Below are positions 9,635 to 19,036 of a DNA stretch of 64,000 bases, one piece after another. The stretch lies in the NCBI RefSeq assembly GCF_936270435.1, contig NZ_OW370567.1, positions 372,001 to 436,000 of the forward strand. The letters run 5' to 3'. The notes below the pieces were generated by a model. It was not told where the DNA came from. It saw nothing but the letters and a program-made list of their open reading frames with translations, and searched no databases. Position 1 is the first letter of the stretch. Each line of letters starts with the position of its first letter. The position numbers and the translations under genes are program-made. Origin of the DNA: Wolbachia endosymbiont of Oedothorax gibbosus (GTDB lineage: Bacteria > Pseudomonadota > Alphaproteobacteria > Rickettsiales > Anaplasmataceae).

Positions 9635-10777
9635 TGTAATAGTTTAGACTTGATCTGACAGGCGTGAATTAACTGACAGAAGAATTGACAAAGTCAAAAC
9701 CAAAATCAGCATCCTGTTTAATGCTATCAATATTTTTCTGATAAGCAATATGCATACTATCAAAAAAGGTTTGCATAGGATAGCAATATTTACCTGAATG
9801 CGGTCTAGATCTATTGTAAGAATGCACCCAATGGTCTACATCTAACTGAAGTTCTGCCAAAGAGGTGTAAATTTTCTTTCTAAAGATAATATTGATCTTG
9901 CATAGTTCTGTGGAACCTTTCACATATGCCATTAGTCTGTGGAGAACGAGCTTTGGTTCGAGAATGATCAATATTTTCTACCCCCAAATACAGCTGGTAA
10001 GCGTGATTTTCCGGTCTGCCACAATACTCTGTACCACGATCCGTCAAAACGCGTAGTAATGATACTTTCTGTTCATCAAAAAACGGTATTACCCTATCAT
10101 TAAGAAGATCTGCACCTGTGATAGCAGTCCTTTCTGTGTAAAGCTTAGCAAAAGCAACTCTAGAATAGGTATCAACAAAGGTTTGCTGGTAAATTCTTCC
10201 AATACCTTTGATATTACCCACATAATAACTGTCTTGGCTACCCAAGTATCCTGGATGCTCTGTTTCAATTTCTCCATGGGCCTCTTTTTCTTCCTTAGCC
10301 TTCTCTAGAGCTGTTATCTGCTCTTCTGTTAAAATGCTGAGCTACTTTTGCTTCTAATGCCTTTAACCTCTTTTTGAAATTTTCAAGATTGTTTCTTTGC
10401 CACACTGATCTTATTCCACTTGCAGAGATGAGAATTCCTCTCTTCGTTTGCTGCTCTTTCTTGTCCATATGCTGGAAATTCTATTGCTATTTCAATTACT
10501 GCTTTTTCTATATCCTCCGATACTCTATTTGCATATAATGGCTTGCTTTTCGCTCTTCTCCTCCTGTTTCATACAGTTCTTTGAAGCGGTAAAATGTATC
10601 CCTTGAATATCCCATTACCTTACACGCCTGTGATACATTTCCTAATTGCTTTGCAAGTTCTAGCAATCCCAACTTTGGTTTTAGTATTTTTTCTTGTGTT
10701 GCCTGACACTCCTTTAAAATTTGTTCATATTTTTATCTTACTTTGTTTGCCTGTCAGATCAAGTCTAAACTATTACA
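9635..10777 (-). mobile_element. IS481-family element with matching ends
   Basis: The left end starts TGTAATAGTTTAGACTTGAT and the right end (10750-10777) is its exact complement, giving inverted repeats of about 28 bp. No target duplication is visible: the left flank is the IS5 stump and the right flank is group II intron sequence. The element may therefore have moved by recombination or suffered a flanking deletion. A fragment of the same element type lies at 46722-46796. Confidence 0.85.
9669..10728 (-). pseudogene. IS481-family transposase, frameshifted
   Basis: Reading on the minus strand, the N-terminal helix-turn-helix (SQACKVMGYSRDTFYRFKEL) and the rve-type catalytic core are both recognisable. 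The core contains FVDTYSRVAFAKLY, VLTDRGTEYCG and RSPQTNGICERFHRTMQ, which provide the D-D-E residues. They lie in at least three different frames: the core at 10245-9880, the C-terminus at 9971-9669, and the start upstream of 10245. No single product is possible without several frameshifts, so it is dead. Confidence 0.8.
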
Positions 10778-10816
10778 ACTGATGGCTGAATAATGGGAGC
10801 TGTGTGAGTCGAGAGG

Positions 10817-13239
10817 GTGCGCCGTGGCACGCATTAAGAAATACTTAGCAGAGCTAAGCGGGGTTCAGAATAAATGGCCTCGAGGTGAACAACTAACTTT
10901 AACCCGAAAGGGGAGGAGGACAAGAGCATGTATGTAAAGCGAGAGTTGTCTGAAGATGTGTAAGATAACGGCTTGCAACACCTGATCAATATGGTTAAAG
11001 CTAAACTGCTTGAATTCTAATCTTCAGGGGTGGGACTTCACATCCATGGGTATCACATTTAAAACCCCATGTCTACAGTAAGCACAGATTAAACTTTCGT
11101 TTGTGCGACATTCTGGCTGTAGAACGATAAGTAGTGAACTTATTTAAGAGGATGAATGGAAAACCTAAGTTGATCTAGAACAGTTCTTAGTGACGGAACA
11201 TGGGATGACCTAAGGAACGCGAGTTCTATGGTTACGGAGTCATCGTAGTAGTCGTGGAAGTAACGAACCACCGGGGAATGTGGGAGAGCCACATACAGGG
11301 CAAAGGGTGACAGATAATTGAATGTTGAAATTGGGAGGTACGCAAGATGCGGAAAGCTGAAACAATACTTAACATTATACGTGAACGCGGACAAAGAAAT
11401 CTGCCGGTTAAAAACGTATATCGCCTACTTTATCAGCGTGATCTTTACCTTCAAGCGTATGGTAAACTTTGTCGTAATAAAGGTGCTATGACAGAAGGTG
11501 TAACTGCTGAAACAGTTAATGGTATGTCTTTGGAGAAAATTGATAAAATCATAGAGGATTTACGCTATGAACGATATCGATGGATACCAGTAAAACGTAT
11601 CTACATTTTAAAGAAGAGCGGTAAACGAAGGCCGTTAGGATTGCCAACATGGTCAAACAAGTTACTTCAAGAAGTAATCCGATTAATATTGGAAGCCTAT
11701 TATGAGTCTAAATTTAGTGAGTGTTCACATGGATTCCGGCCAAAGCGTGGATGCCATACTGCATTAAAAGCAGTAACGCAAAAAGGCAGAGGTACAAAAT
11801 GGTTTATAGAAGGGGATCTCAGAGCATGTTATGACTCAATTGATCATACCATATTGTTAAAAATACTGAGTGAAAGCTTTCAAGACAACCGTTTTATCCA
11901 ACTAATCAATCGACTGCTAAAAGCAGGATATATGGAAAATTGGAAGTACAATAAGAGTCACAGTGGAGTACCACAGGGCTCTATTATTGGTCCAATTCTG
12001 AGTAACATATTACTCGATCGGTTAGATAAACATGTGGAACATACATTAATACCAGCAAATAACCGAGGTAAGCGAAGAAGGACAAACCCAAAATATTTAA
12101 GGTTAACCAAGCAAGTATCGATGATGAGAAAACAAGGGAATTGGGAGCAAGTAAGGCAACTGCGCCAATTAGTGCAGAGTATGCCATCTAAGGACTCTTG
12201 TGATCAAAATTATCGACGTCTTTGGTATGTTAGGTATGCTGATGATGTTCTGGTAGGGTTTGCAGGACCAAAAAATGAAGCTGAACAAATTAAAAATGAG
12301 ATTGCTAGATTCCTCAATGAGGAGCTCAAACTTATGCTTAATGAAGATAAAACGCTTATTACACACGCATGTGATAGCAAAGCCAATTTTTTGGGTTATG
12401 AAATACACGTCTTGCATGCAGATGATAAACATGATCATCGGACACAGCGGTGTATTAACGGTAGTGTTGGCTTACGTGTACCACACCATATAAAGCAGAA
12501 AAAGTGTTCTGAATATATGCGTTGTGGAAAGCCTATACATTTACCTCAACGTACAATTGATACAGCTTACAGTATTGTTGCTCAGTATCAAACTGAATAT
12601 CGAGGAATTGTACAATACTACAAAATGGCCTACAACCTTCACACACTAAGTTATCTGAAGTATGTGATGGAAGTATCATTAGTAAAGACTTTAGCATCTA
12701 AATACAAAACAACTTGCAGGAAAATTTATAGAAAATTTGGTGCGATGATTGAAAACGATGAAGGTGAAAAACGAAAAGTCATCCAAATCAGAGTAGATCG
12801 TTTACCATCAAAGATACCATTAATTACACACTTTGGTGCTGTGTCGCTAAAATGGAATAAATGGGTAAGCATAAGTGATAACCTTATACCAATATGGAAT
12901 AAGCGTAGTGAAATAGAGCAAAGACTATTGGCACAAACTTGTGAATTATGTAAATCACAAGAGCAGATTGAGGTACACCATGTACGTAAACTTGCTGATC
13001 TACGAAGTAAGAGTAATGTTGAACTACCTGAATGGAAGAAAAGAATGATTGAACGACAGAGAAAAACTCTTGTTGTTTGTCATGAATGCCATAAGAAAAT
13101 CCAATATGGGAAATATGATGGTGATTCCTTAAAACGTTAGATTATTGGAGAGCCACGTGATACGGAAACGGTCATGCGTGGTTCGGAGAGAGGCTGTTGG
13201 AAAAGTGCTTAATAGTAACTCGCTGGCTGCCTACTCTAC
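10817..13239 (+). mobile_element. Complete group II intron inserted in domain V of another intron
   Basis: The 5' end is GTGCG at 10817 and the 3' end is CTACTCTAC at 13239, giving 2423 bp. Structured non-coding RNA occupies 10817-11346, followed by one reverse-transcriptase gene. Domain V is at 13150-13184 (GAGCCACG pairing with CGTGGTTC, GAAA loop), and domain VI at about 13185-13239. The boundaries are set by two independent facts: the consensus ends, and perfect repair of the outer intron's domain V when this segment is removed. With an open maturase gene and both RNA ends, it could be mobile. Confidence 0.85.
11347..13140 (+). CDS. ltrA: Group II intron reverse transcriptase/maturase with HNH endonuclease domain
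   Basis: This 597-residue protein helps the intron RNA splice and drives retrohoming. The start at 11347 has GGGAGG at 11334-11339. Reverse-transcriptase blocks are clear: RPLGLPTWSNKLLQEVIRLI, SHGFRPKRGCHTAL, GDLRACYDSIDH, SGVPQGSIIGPILSNI, and the catalytic RYADDVLVGF around residues 296-305. A maturase X region follows (YYKMAYNLHTLSYLKYVM). The C-terminus carries an HNH nuclease seen as CELC, VHHVRKL and CHECHKKI. The frame is open throughout and the length matches functional group II proteins. Confidence 0.95.
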   Translation: MRKAETILNIIRERGQRNLPVKNVYRLLYQRDLYLQAYGKLCRNKGAMTEGVTAETVNGMSLEKIDKIIEDLRYERYRWIPVKRIYILKKSGKRRPLGLPTWSNKLLQEVIRLILEAYYESKFSECSHGFRPKRGCHTALKAVTQKGRGTKWFIEGDLRACYDSIDHTILLKILSESFQDNRFIQLINRLLKAGYMENWKYNKSHSGVPQGSIIGPILSNILLDRLDKHVEHTLIPANNRGKRRRTNPKYLRLTKQVSMMRKQGNWEQVRQLRQLVQSMPSKDSCDQNYRRLWYVRYADDVLVGFAGPKNEAEQIKNEIARFLNEELKLMLNEDKTLITHACDSKANFLGYEIHVLHADDKHDHRTQRCINGSVGLRVPHHIKQKKCSEYMRCGKPIHLPQRTIDTAYSIVAQYQTEYRGIVQYYKMAYNLHTLSYLKYVMEVSLVKTLASKYKTTCRKIYRKFGAMIENDEGEKRKVIQIRVDRLPSKIPLITHFGAVSLKWNKWVSISDNLIPIWNKRSEIEQRLLAQTCELCKSQEQIEVHHVRKLADLRSKSNVELPEWKKRMIERQRKTLVVCHECHKKIQYGKYDGDSLKR

Positions 13240-13794
13240 CTCATGCACAATTCTGCGACTTACTATTACCCATAAATCTATAAATGGTGAAAAAGCTGCT
13301 ATTTTACTAATGCAACTTTCTATTATAAATAGATCTATGGTCTAAAAATGGAATATATGATGGAAAGAAATATAAATACCTCAACTGGCGAATGGGCAGA
13401 AAGTGAATTTGGAATTGTTAATTTTGGTGATATAAGATTAAGTAAGAGGCTTTTAAAAATAGTTAATAGTTTTGCTGAATCACCTGAGCGTTCAATAAAT
13501 CAAGCTTGTGAAGATTGGCATCAAAGTAAAGCAGCTTATAGATTTTTCCAAAACGATGCCATTTCTGAAAGAAAGATATTAGACAGTCATATAATTAAAA
13601 CTGTTGAAAGAGCTAAGGAACACTCAACCATCTTAGCTATCCAAGACACGAGTTATATTTCATATAAAAATCATAAAAAGACCGAAGGATTAGGGATTAT
13701 AGCAGCAAGATTAACATCTAAAACAACTAATTTTAAAACCCATGGATTAGTGATGCATACAACGTTTGCAGTTACAACAGAAGGGCTACCTATA

Positions 13795-14775
13795 ACCTCA
13801 GTTATGGATTAGAAAATAGATAAAAGTATAACTAAGAAGAGGGAAACAGGGTAAACTCGAGTATTTTAGTAATAATAAGAGGTTACCCATGAAGAAAGAT
13901 ATTACAGAACTGTACTGTTGCGTCGAGGATTTTTGTCGTGCGGTAGATGATAATTTTGCAAATAGGTTCTTATCAAACGGCAAAAAACCAACCAGAGTAC
14001 CAGAAATAGCGCACTCAGAAATTCTAACCATAATCCTATTATACCATAAATCACCATGTAAAAACTTCAAGGCTTTTTATCTTTGTTATCTTCAGTTATT
14101 CTATAGATCAGAGTTTTCAAAGCTGCCTTCATATCACAGATTTATTGCCTTAAAGCCGCGAGTTTTGTGGTATTTAGCATTACTTTTGCAATGGTTTTGT
14201 GAACAAGCAAAAATGACCGGGATTTCCTACATAGATTCTACTTCAATAGCAGTATGCCATCGAAAAAGAATCTCAAGAAATAAGGTTTTCAAAGGATTAG
14301 CAGAGTTAGGAAAGAATACTTACGGCTGGTTTTTTGGTTTTAAATTACATGTAGTAATCAATGAAATAGGTGAAATTCAAGGTGTTACGCTAACCAGAGG
14401 TAACGTCGATGACAGAAAACCTGTACCAACTCTAACCAAAAAACTAACTGGACTTTTGTTTGGAGATAAGGGCTATATAAAGAAAGAGCTCTTTGAGAAA
14501 CTATTCGATAGAGGTCTAAAACTCGTCACTAAAGTGAAAAAAGGTATGAAAAATGCACTGATTTCGCTGAAAGAGAAGATTTTACTAGGGAAAAGATCGA
14601 TTGTTGAAACGGTTTTTGGCTGCCTAAAAAACAAATTTGAACTTGAGCACACTCGGCATAGATCCACAGTAAATTTCTTGGTACATATTTTTTCTACCCT
14701 CATTTCTTATTCAATGCAATCGAAAAAGCCCTGTATTTCTCAGCTTTACTTCGTTGGTTAATCCATAACTGGGGT
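13795..14775 (+). mobile_element. IS982 copy 1 (intact)
   Basis: The element is 981 bp, with ends ACCTCAGTTATGGATTA and the complement of ACCCCAGTTATGGATTA, so the inverted repeats differ at one base. The 5-bp direct repeat CTATA flanks it (13790-13794 and 14776-14780). It interrupts the Tn5-like transposase. Confidence 0.95.
13889..14761 (+). CDS. IS982-family transposase (copy 1)
   Basis: An intact DDE transposase of 290 residues that mobilises the 981-bp element. Visible features are an N-terminal recognition region, SYIDSTSIAVC (first Asp), LLFGDKGYIKKELF (second Asp), and KRSIVETVFGCLKNKFELEH (catalytic Glu). The predicted protein is identical to those at 41187-42059, 48191-49063 and 54937-55809, which points to very recent spread. 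GAGG lies just upstream of the ATG. Confidence 0.95.
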   Translation: MKKDITELYCCVEDFCRAVDDNFANRFLSNGKKPTRVPEIAHSEILTIILLYHKSPCKNFKAFYLCYLQLFYRSEFSKLPSYHRFIALKPRVLWYLALLLQWFCEQAKMTGISYIDSTSIAVCHRKRISRNKVFKGLAELGKNTYGWFFGFKLHVVINEIGEIQGVTLTRGNVDDRKPVPTLTKKLTGLLFGDKGYIKKELFEKLFDRGLKLVTKVKKGMKNALISLKEKILLGKRSIVETVFGCLKNKFELEHTRHRSTVNFLVHIFSTLISYSMQSKKPCISQLYFVG

Positions 14776-15836
14776 CTATAGGATTATTAGATCAAAAAAT
14801 TAGTACTAGACCTTCCTTAGCTGAAGACCTAAAGGAGTTGAAAAGAAGAAGCCATAATACTGCTCTTCCCATAGAAGAGGAAGAAAGCATACGGTGCACT
14901 TAAAGATTCTACTCACCATCCTGGATTAAAGAACGTTAAGGTAGTTACCGTTTGCGATAGAGAAGCAGATATTTATGATTTATTTGAAGTCGCTTCCACT
15001 AATCAATCTCTTTTTGTAGTAAGAGGAAATCAAAACAGAACAGTAAATAAGAAGTCGACTTATTCTGAAAAAGGTGGTGAAAGGTTGTGGGATTTGCATG
15101 TCTTGTCAAGGAGAAATACAAGTCTGCTCGCAATGATAAACCTCAAAGAACAACAGTTTTAGAAGTAAAGTTTAGTAACTTTGTGATGAATGCATCAAAA
15201 AATAATGCTAGACGTAAAACCCAAAAACTTCCTAATTTAAGTTTAAATGCTGTCTATGTTATAGAAAAACACCCCCCATTTGGCGAAGAGCCTATGAACT
15301 GGGTTTTGTTGACAAATATAAATATTAATAATTTTGAAGAAGCAGTAGAAAAAATACAATGGTATTGCTTAAGATGGAGAATAGAGGTTTTTCATAAAAT
15401 TTTGAAATCCGGTCTTAAAGTTGAAGAATGTAGGCTCCAAACAGCAGATAGATTAATCCGCTTTCTTACAATTATGAGTATAATTGCATGGAGAATATTT
15501 TTTATCACATTGGTAGCTAGAACAAATCCGAATCTTTCTTGCACTGTCATACTGACTGATGACGAATGGAAGGTTTTATATACCAAAATGCTTAAGACAA
15601 AAAACTATCCTGAGACTCCACCACCTATAAGAGAAATTGTGAGGTGGGTGGGCAAGTTAGGAGGGTTTTTAGCTCGCAAAAATGACTTAGAACCAGGCCC
15701 TATAGCTTTGTGGAAGGGATGGAAACGTCTCTTTGATTTAGCAGAAGGATGGAGACTTGCTCATGAATTCTATACTTGTGGGTAATAGTAAGGTTCTGCG
15801 AGAGGCTGGCGGGGAAGGTCCGCTGGTCTACTCTCC

Positions 15837-16051
15837 TTTGAATGATTCAGAAAACATTCCATTGACAAACAATCACGCTGAACAACAGATACGACACTAT
15901 GTCGTTTACCGTAAAAACTCATATTTTACATAATCACAGCGAGGAAACACATTCCTCGAACGGATAATTTCATTATACTTAACATGGAAACAAAGGGGCT
16001 TTCCAAAATCTCCTATCTATTGTTTCTTAAACCACTCTGCTGAACGGATAC
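15837..16051 (+). mobile_element. IS66-family right-end fragment
   Basis: This encodes the C-terminus of an IS66 transposase (SENIPLTNNHAEQQIRHYVV), then the terminal repeat ending GCTGAACGGATAC. Here the NNHAEQQ segment is complete. The copies near 23330 and 39630 share a deletion at this point. The 5' part of the element was separated by the group II intron and later events. Confidence 0.8.
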
Positions 16052-16225
16052 CATCCAAGTAGCTCCCTCTCCCGTCATCCCAGTGCTTCCTTCTCCTGTC
16101 ATCCGAGTAGCCCCTTCTCCTGTCATCCCAGTGCCCTGACTACTTGGATCCAGAAAACTTAACTTTAAATAAGTGGCTGCATAATAAAGACTAGATCCCA
16201 GACTGGGATGACAAAAAAAGGAGCA
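16052..16225. repeat. Cluster of GTCATCCCAGT short repeats
   Basis: Several imperfect copies of GTCATCCCAGTGC or GTCATCCGAGTAGC follow one another, separated by CCTTCTCCT spacers, and end with complementary ACTGGGATGAC-like sequence. Related palindromes occur near 29067, 56950 and 61540. No reading frame of interest is present. Confidence 0.6.
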
Positions 16226-16251
16226 CAGGAATGACACCTCTCTTGGGCTCT

Positions 16252-16685
16252 TTTAGCCATAAATATTAAGAAATTTACCAAATAAAAAAAAAGGCAAAAG
16301 AAGCCCTGGTCATTGTCTATTTTCTGTATTGGCGTTTTTTTAAGTCTTAAATACTGCAATTTAGCTGCTTTTAAGTGCAATTCACCTTAGTTTGAATGTT
16401 TAAGAAATTTACTAGGCAGAAAAAAAAGGCAAAGAAACCCCGTGGTAATTAGTGTTCACTCTCTAATCCTGCAAATCGGCGTACTATACTGTCTTAAACA
16501 GCGCGTTTCAGCTTATATAGCTAGAAATGTTGTGAAGACATAAGGTGCACATAGTGGAAAAAATTAAAAATAAGACGCCAACTACGTTGTTTTCTTGCTG
16601 TTTAATCTGCACAGATGAAGATAACTGAATACCTTCAGTTTCATGATAAGGGAGCTGGCGGAGTTTGTAAAGTGATTTTTTCCTT
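16252..16685 (-). repeat. About 430-bp dispersed non-coding repeat, copy B (inverted)
   Basis: This is the reverse-oriented partner of 2870-3303. Read on the minus strand it shows the same landmarks in the same order: CAGCTCCC, TGTGCAGAT, CACTATGTGCAC, TTATGTCTT, the GGTTTC block, and a second module with AACGCCAAT and GGTAAATTTCTTAA. The tandem module is again present twice. It fills most of the space between the IS66 fragment and hisS. Confidence 0.65.
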
Positions 16686-16744
16686 TCTATTCCCAATGTT
16701 ATATGGTTATGCAAGAAAATATTACAGCCTAACCCTGCTCTTAA

Positions 16745-17968
16745 CTAGATATTTTCTATTATGTTGTCGCGGGCGATTATTTTTTCTTCACCTGTATCCA
16801 TGTTTTTAATCTTTAAAGTTTTACTACTCAATTCTTCATCGCCAAAGATTAAAGCAGCTTTAGCATTTGCTTGATTTGCTTTTTTCATTCGGGTTCTGAG
16901 CGTTCCGCTATATTCATAGATTATATATAAACCATTTCTGCGCAATTCATTCGCAAGTGTTAGAGCATGTTCTTCAGCCTCTCTGCCAATTGGAATTAGG
17001 TAAATAGGTCGCTCTTCTTTCGGAGAATAATTGATTAACTCCATTATGCGTTCAATACCTCCTGCAAATCCTATTGCTGGAGTGTGTTTTCCACCCACTG
17101 AAGATACTAGATTATCGTATCTTCCACCGGCAAAAACTGCCCCTTGTGCACCTAAATCTTCTGTGACAAATTCAAATACTGTGTGACAATAATAGTCTAG
17201 ACCTCGAACTAATTTGCTATTTACAGTGTAAGGTATGCCAAGAGCTTGCAGTCCATTTAACACTTGGTCAAAGAAATATGAAGATTCTTTTGTATAGTGG
17301 TCACTGATTTTAGGTGCATCCAAAATTATTGATTTATCTTTCTCATCCTTGGAATCCAGTATTCTGAGTGGATTTTTGATCAACCTATTTTGACTATCTT
17401 CTGATAGGTCATTTTGAAACTTTTTAAAATATGATATCAAAGCTTCTCTATATTTAGTTATTGTTTTACCATCACCTAAAGAGTTGATTTCCAGCTTTAC
17501 ATTTTTATTGATGCCAAATTCAGTTAGTAAGTGCTGAGCGAGTGATATCAATTCAATATCAGCTTTTGGATCTTCTATGCCAAAAACTTCAAAATTTATA
17601 TGATGAAATTGCCTTTGTCTTCCCTTTTGCGGTCTTTCGTAACGAAATGCAGGCCCTGTTGAAAATAATTTTATCGGTGTTTGTAATTTTTTTTCGATTA
17701 ATAGTCTAACAATCGCTGCAGTGAACTCAGGACGTAAAGTTATGCCCTTTCCCCCTTTATCATTGAAGCTATACATCTCTTTAGTGATGATATCTGAGCT
17801 ATCACCTAAGGTTTTTGTAAAAACCTCCGTGTACTCAAATATTGGAGTTTGGACGGGCAAAAAGCCGTATAAATTTGAGATTCTATTTGCTGTTTGCTGG
17901 ATGTATTTAAACTTATACCATTCATCAAACAGAAGATCTTTCGTTCCTCTAACCGTTTGATTAGTCAT
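16745..17968 (-). CDS. hisS: Histidyl-tRNA synthetase
   Basis: This class II aminoacyl-tRNA synthetase, about 407 residues, charges tRNA-His. The start at 17968 is chosen over the upstream in-frame ATG at 18058 because [17 protein letters not shown] matches the family N-terminus. It also makes an ATGA overlap with the preceding gene, suggesting translational coupling. Class II motifs are visible: motif 2 as [20 protein letters not shown], the histidine-binding [15 protein letters not shown], and [13 protein letters not shown] followed by [14 protein letters not shown]-terminal anticodon-binding domain ends the protein. The gene is intact and in an operon with the Nfu-like gene upstream. Confidence 0.95.
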   Translation of the reverse strand: MTNQTVRGTKDLLFDEWYKFKYIQQTANRISNLYGFLPVQTPIFEYTEVFTKTLGDSSDIITKEMYSFNDKGGKGITLRPEFTAAIVRLLIEKKLQTPIKLFSTGPAFRYERPQKGRQRQFHHINFEVFGIEDPKADIELISLAQHLLTEFGINKNVKLEINSLGDGKTITKYREALISYFKKFQNDLSEDSQNRLIKNPLRILDSKDEKDKSIILDAPKISDHYTKESSYFFDQVLNGLQALGIPYTVNSKLVRGLDYYCHTVFEFVTEDLGAQGAVFAGGRYDNLVSSVGGKHTPAIGFAGGIERIMELINYSPKEERPIYLIPIGREAEEHALTLANELRRNGLYIIYEYSGTLRTRMKKANQANAKAALIFGDEELSSKTLKIKNMDTGEEKIIARDNIIENI

Positions 17969-18540
17969 AGTGTGGTCTCTATACCTGCAACCTCTGGTAT
18001 GTGGTAGCTCAGCATATTCTGCACTCCTTGCTTTAAAGTAATTGCAGCACTTGGGCACCCAGAGCAGGCTCCTTGCAGCTCAACATAAACTATTCCATCT
18101 TTATAGCCACGGAATTTGATATCACCACCATCTTGAGCAACTGCAGGTTTGATATAACTTTCCATCAATTCTTTTATTCTATTTACAATTTCTATATCAT
18201 TTTCATCGAAAAATTCCTCGTCTGGATCATTCATTCCTTCCTTATCTAGCGCTTTTCCACCTGAAGTAAAGTGATCCATGATTGTAGTCAAAATTTCTAC
18301 TTTTAATGTATCCCAATTAATTCCACCCAATTTTGTTACTGAAATAAAATCATGACAAAAAAACACTCTTACCACATGTTCTATTTGAAAAAGATTTGCT
18401 GCTAACTTGGAGTTTTTTGTTTCGTCTGCATTTGAAAAATCAGCCGTTTCTCCTTCGTTTAAAATTTCAAATCCAGGAAGGAATTTTAGCGTATTTGGGT
18501 TTGGTGTTTCTTCAATCTGGATGAACATGTTATTTACCAT
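17965..18540 (-). CDS. Nfu-type iron-sulfur cluster scaffold/carrier protein
   Basis: 191 residues. The N-terminal half matches the Nfu N domain ([12 protein letters not shown], then GVNW-like [13 protein letters not shown]). The C-terminal half matches the NifU-like domain with [14 protein letters not shown] and the cluster-binding CxxC in [14 protein letters not shown]. Such proteins receive Fe-S clusters and pass them to apoproteins in the cytoplasm. Its stop overlaps the hisS start by four bases (ATGA). A second Met is four codons downstream (18528); neither has a strong ribosome site, so the start is uncertain. Confidence 0.88.
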   Translation of the reverse strand: MVNNMFIQIEETPNPNTLKFLPGFEILNEGETADFSNADETKNSKLAANLFQIEHVVRVFFCHDFISVTKLGGINWDTLKVEILTTIMDHFTSGGKALDKEGMNDPDEEFFDENDIEIVNRIKELMESYIKPAVAQDGGDIKFRGYKDGIVYVELQGACSGCPSAAITLKQGVQNMLSYHIPEVAGIETTL

Positions 18541-18589
18541 GACGATTATAATTGTTACTATTTAATCATAAAATGATAAAAAAATATAC

Positions 18590-18949
18590 ATGTCATTCAT
18601 CTTTTTCCTTTTTTTGATATTCATAGTAGTTACATTTGTCTTACCTAGCGTTGTTGTATTTTTTCTCTTCCTGACAAAAAAAAATAACATAAGTTTCATG
18701 ATGAACTCTATATTGAGTAAGTTTTTGAACGAATTTAACAGCAGTAGAAGTTATACTGAAAATTACACTGGTGATAACATGTCCAAAGATGAAGCATTAA
18801 AGATACTGGGGCTGAGTCCTGAGGCAAGTCAAAATGAAATCAATAAAGCATATCAAAATTTAATGAAATTAGTTCACCCAGATAAGGGAGGCTCGGAATA
18901 TTTTGCACAAAAGTTAAATGCAGCACGTGATAGGTTGCTGAAGAGATAG
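18590..18949 (+). CDS. Membrane-anchored J-domain protein (Tim14/Pam18-like layout)
   Basis: 119 residues. Residues about 2-28 form one strongly hydrophobic membrane segment. A polar linker follows, and the C-terminal 55 residues form a minimal J domain: DEALKILGLSPEASQNEINK, then LVHPDKGGSEYFAQKLNAAR with the HPD signature that stimulates Hsp70 (DnaK). The arrangement of one N-terminal anchor and a C-terminal J domain is that of mitochondrial Tim14 and its alphaproteobacterial relatives. It is transcribed divergently from the nfu-hisS operon, and petB follows in the same direction. The substrate cannot be told from sequence. Confidence 0.85.
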   Translation: MSFIFFLFLIFIVVTFVLPSVVVFFLFLTKKNNISFMMNSILSKFLNEFNSSRSYTENYTGDNMSKDEALKILGLSPEASQNEINKAYQNLMKLVHPDKGGSEYFAQKLNAARDRLLKR

Positions 18950-19036
18950 TAATTAATATCGCTTTAAACTTTTTATTGCTCGTTGGGGATAAGCTGCTAC
19001 AATAAAATGAGTTAAAGGTAGAGAAAGCTTTAAGTT

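Larger units (their letters stand above)
13348..15785 (+). pseudogene. Tn5-like IS4 transposase, split and frameshifted
   Basis: The N-terminal part (13348-13794) has the Tn5-type opening SEFGIVNFGDIRLSKRL and the first catalytic Asp in ILAIQDTSYISY. The IS982 then intervenes. Removing it with one CTATA copy continues the frame as GLLDQKISTRPS. That frame hits a stop near 14900 through a small deletion. A further piece carries TVCDREADIYDLF (second Asp), and another shift leads into 15087-15785. That last piece holds the YREK signature YCLRWRIEVFHKILK and the C-terminal domain. The catalytic parts survive, but in different frames. Confidence 0.85.
13259..15793 (+). mobile_element. IS4-family (Tn5-like) element interrupted by IS982
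   Basis: Terminal repeats CTTACTATTACCCA are at 13259 on the left and the complement at about 15779-15792 on the right. The direct repeat TTCTGCGA (13251-13258 and 15794-15801) is the probable target duplication. The element sits between domains V and VI of the outer group II intron and carries one transposase gene split by an IS982 copy. Confidence 0.75.
10778..15836 (+). mobile_element. Remnant of an outer group II intron (domains V-VI), split by two insertions
   Basis: Three pieces, 10778-10816, 13240-13258 and 15794-15836, join into a group II intron tail. Across the first junction (10795-10816 with 13240 onward) they form a 34-nt domain V hairpin: GAGCTGTG pairs with the terminal CACAATTC, with one mismatch and one wobble, and GAGTC-GAGA-GGCTC makes the upper stem with a GNRA loop. 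The third piece then supplies domain VI: GGCTGGCGG, a purine loop, CCGCTGGTC, ending CTACTCTCC. The downstream exon is IS66 transposase sequence at 15837. The 5' part of this intron is missing, replaced by the IS481 element. Confidence 0.7.

Noticed and set aside
17969..18058. Upstream in-frame extension of hisS by 30 codons.
   Set aside because: It lies wholly within the Nfu-like gene, lacks family similarity, and the downstream ATG forms a typical ATGA overlap.
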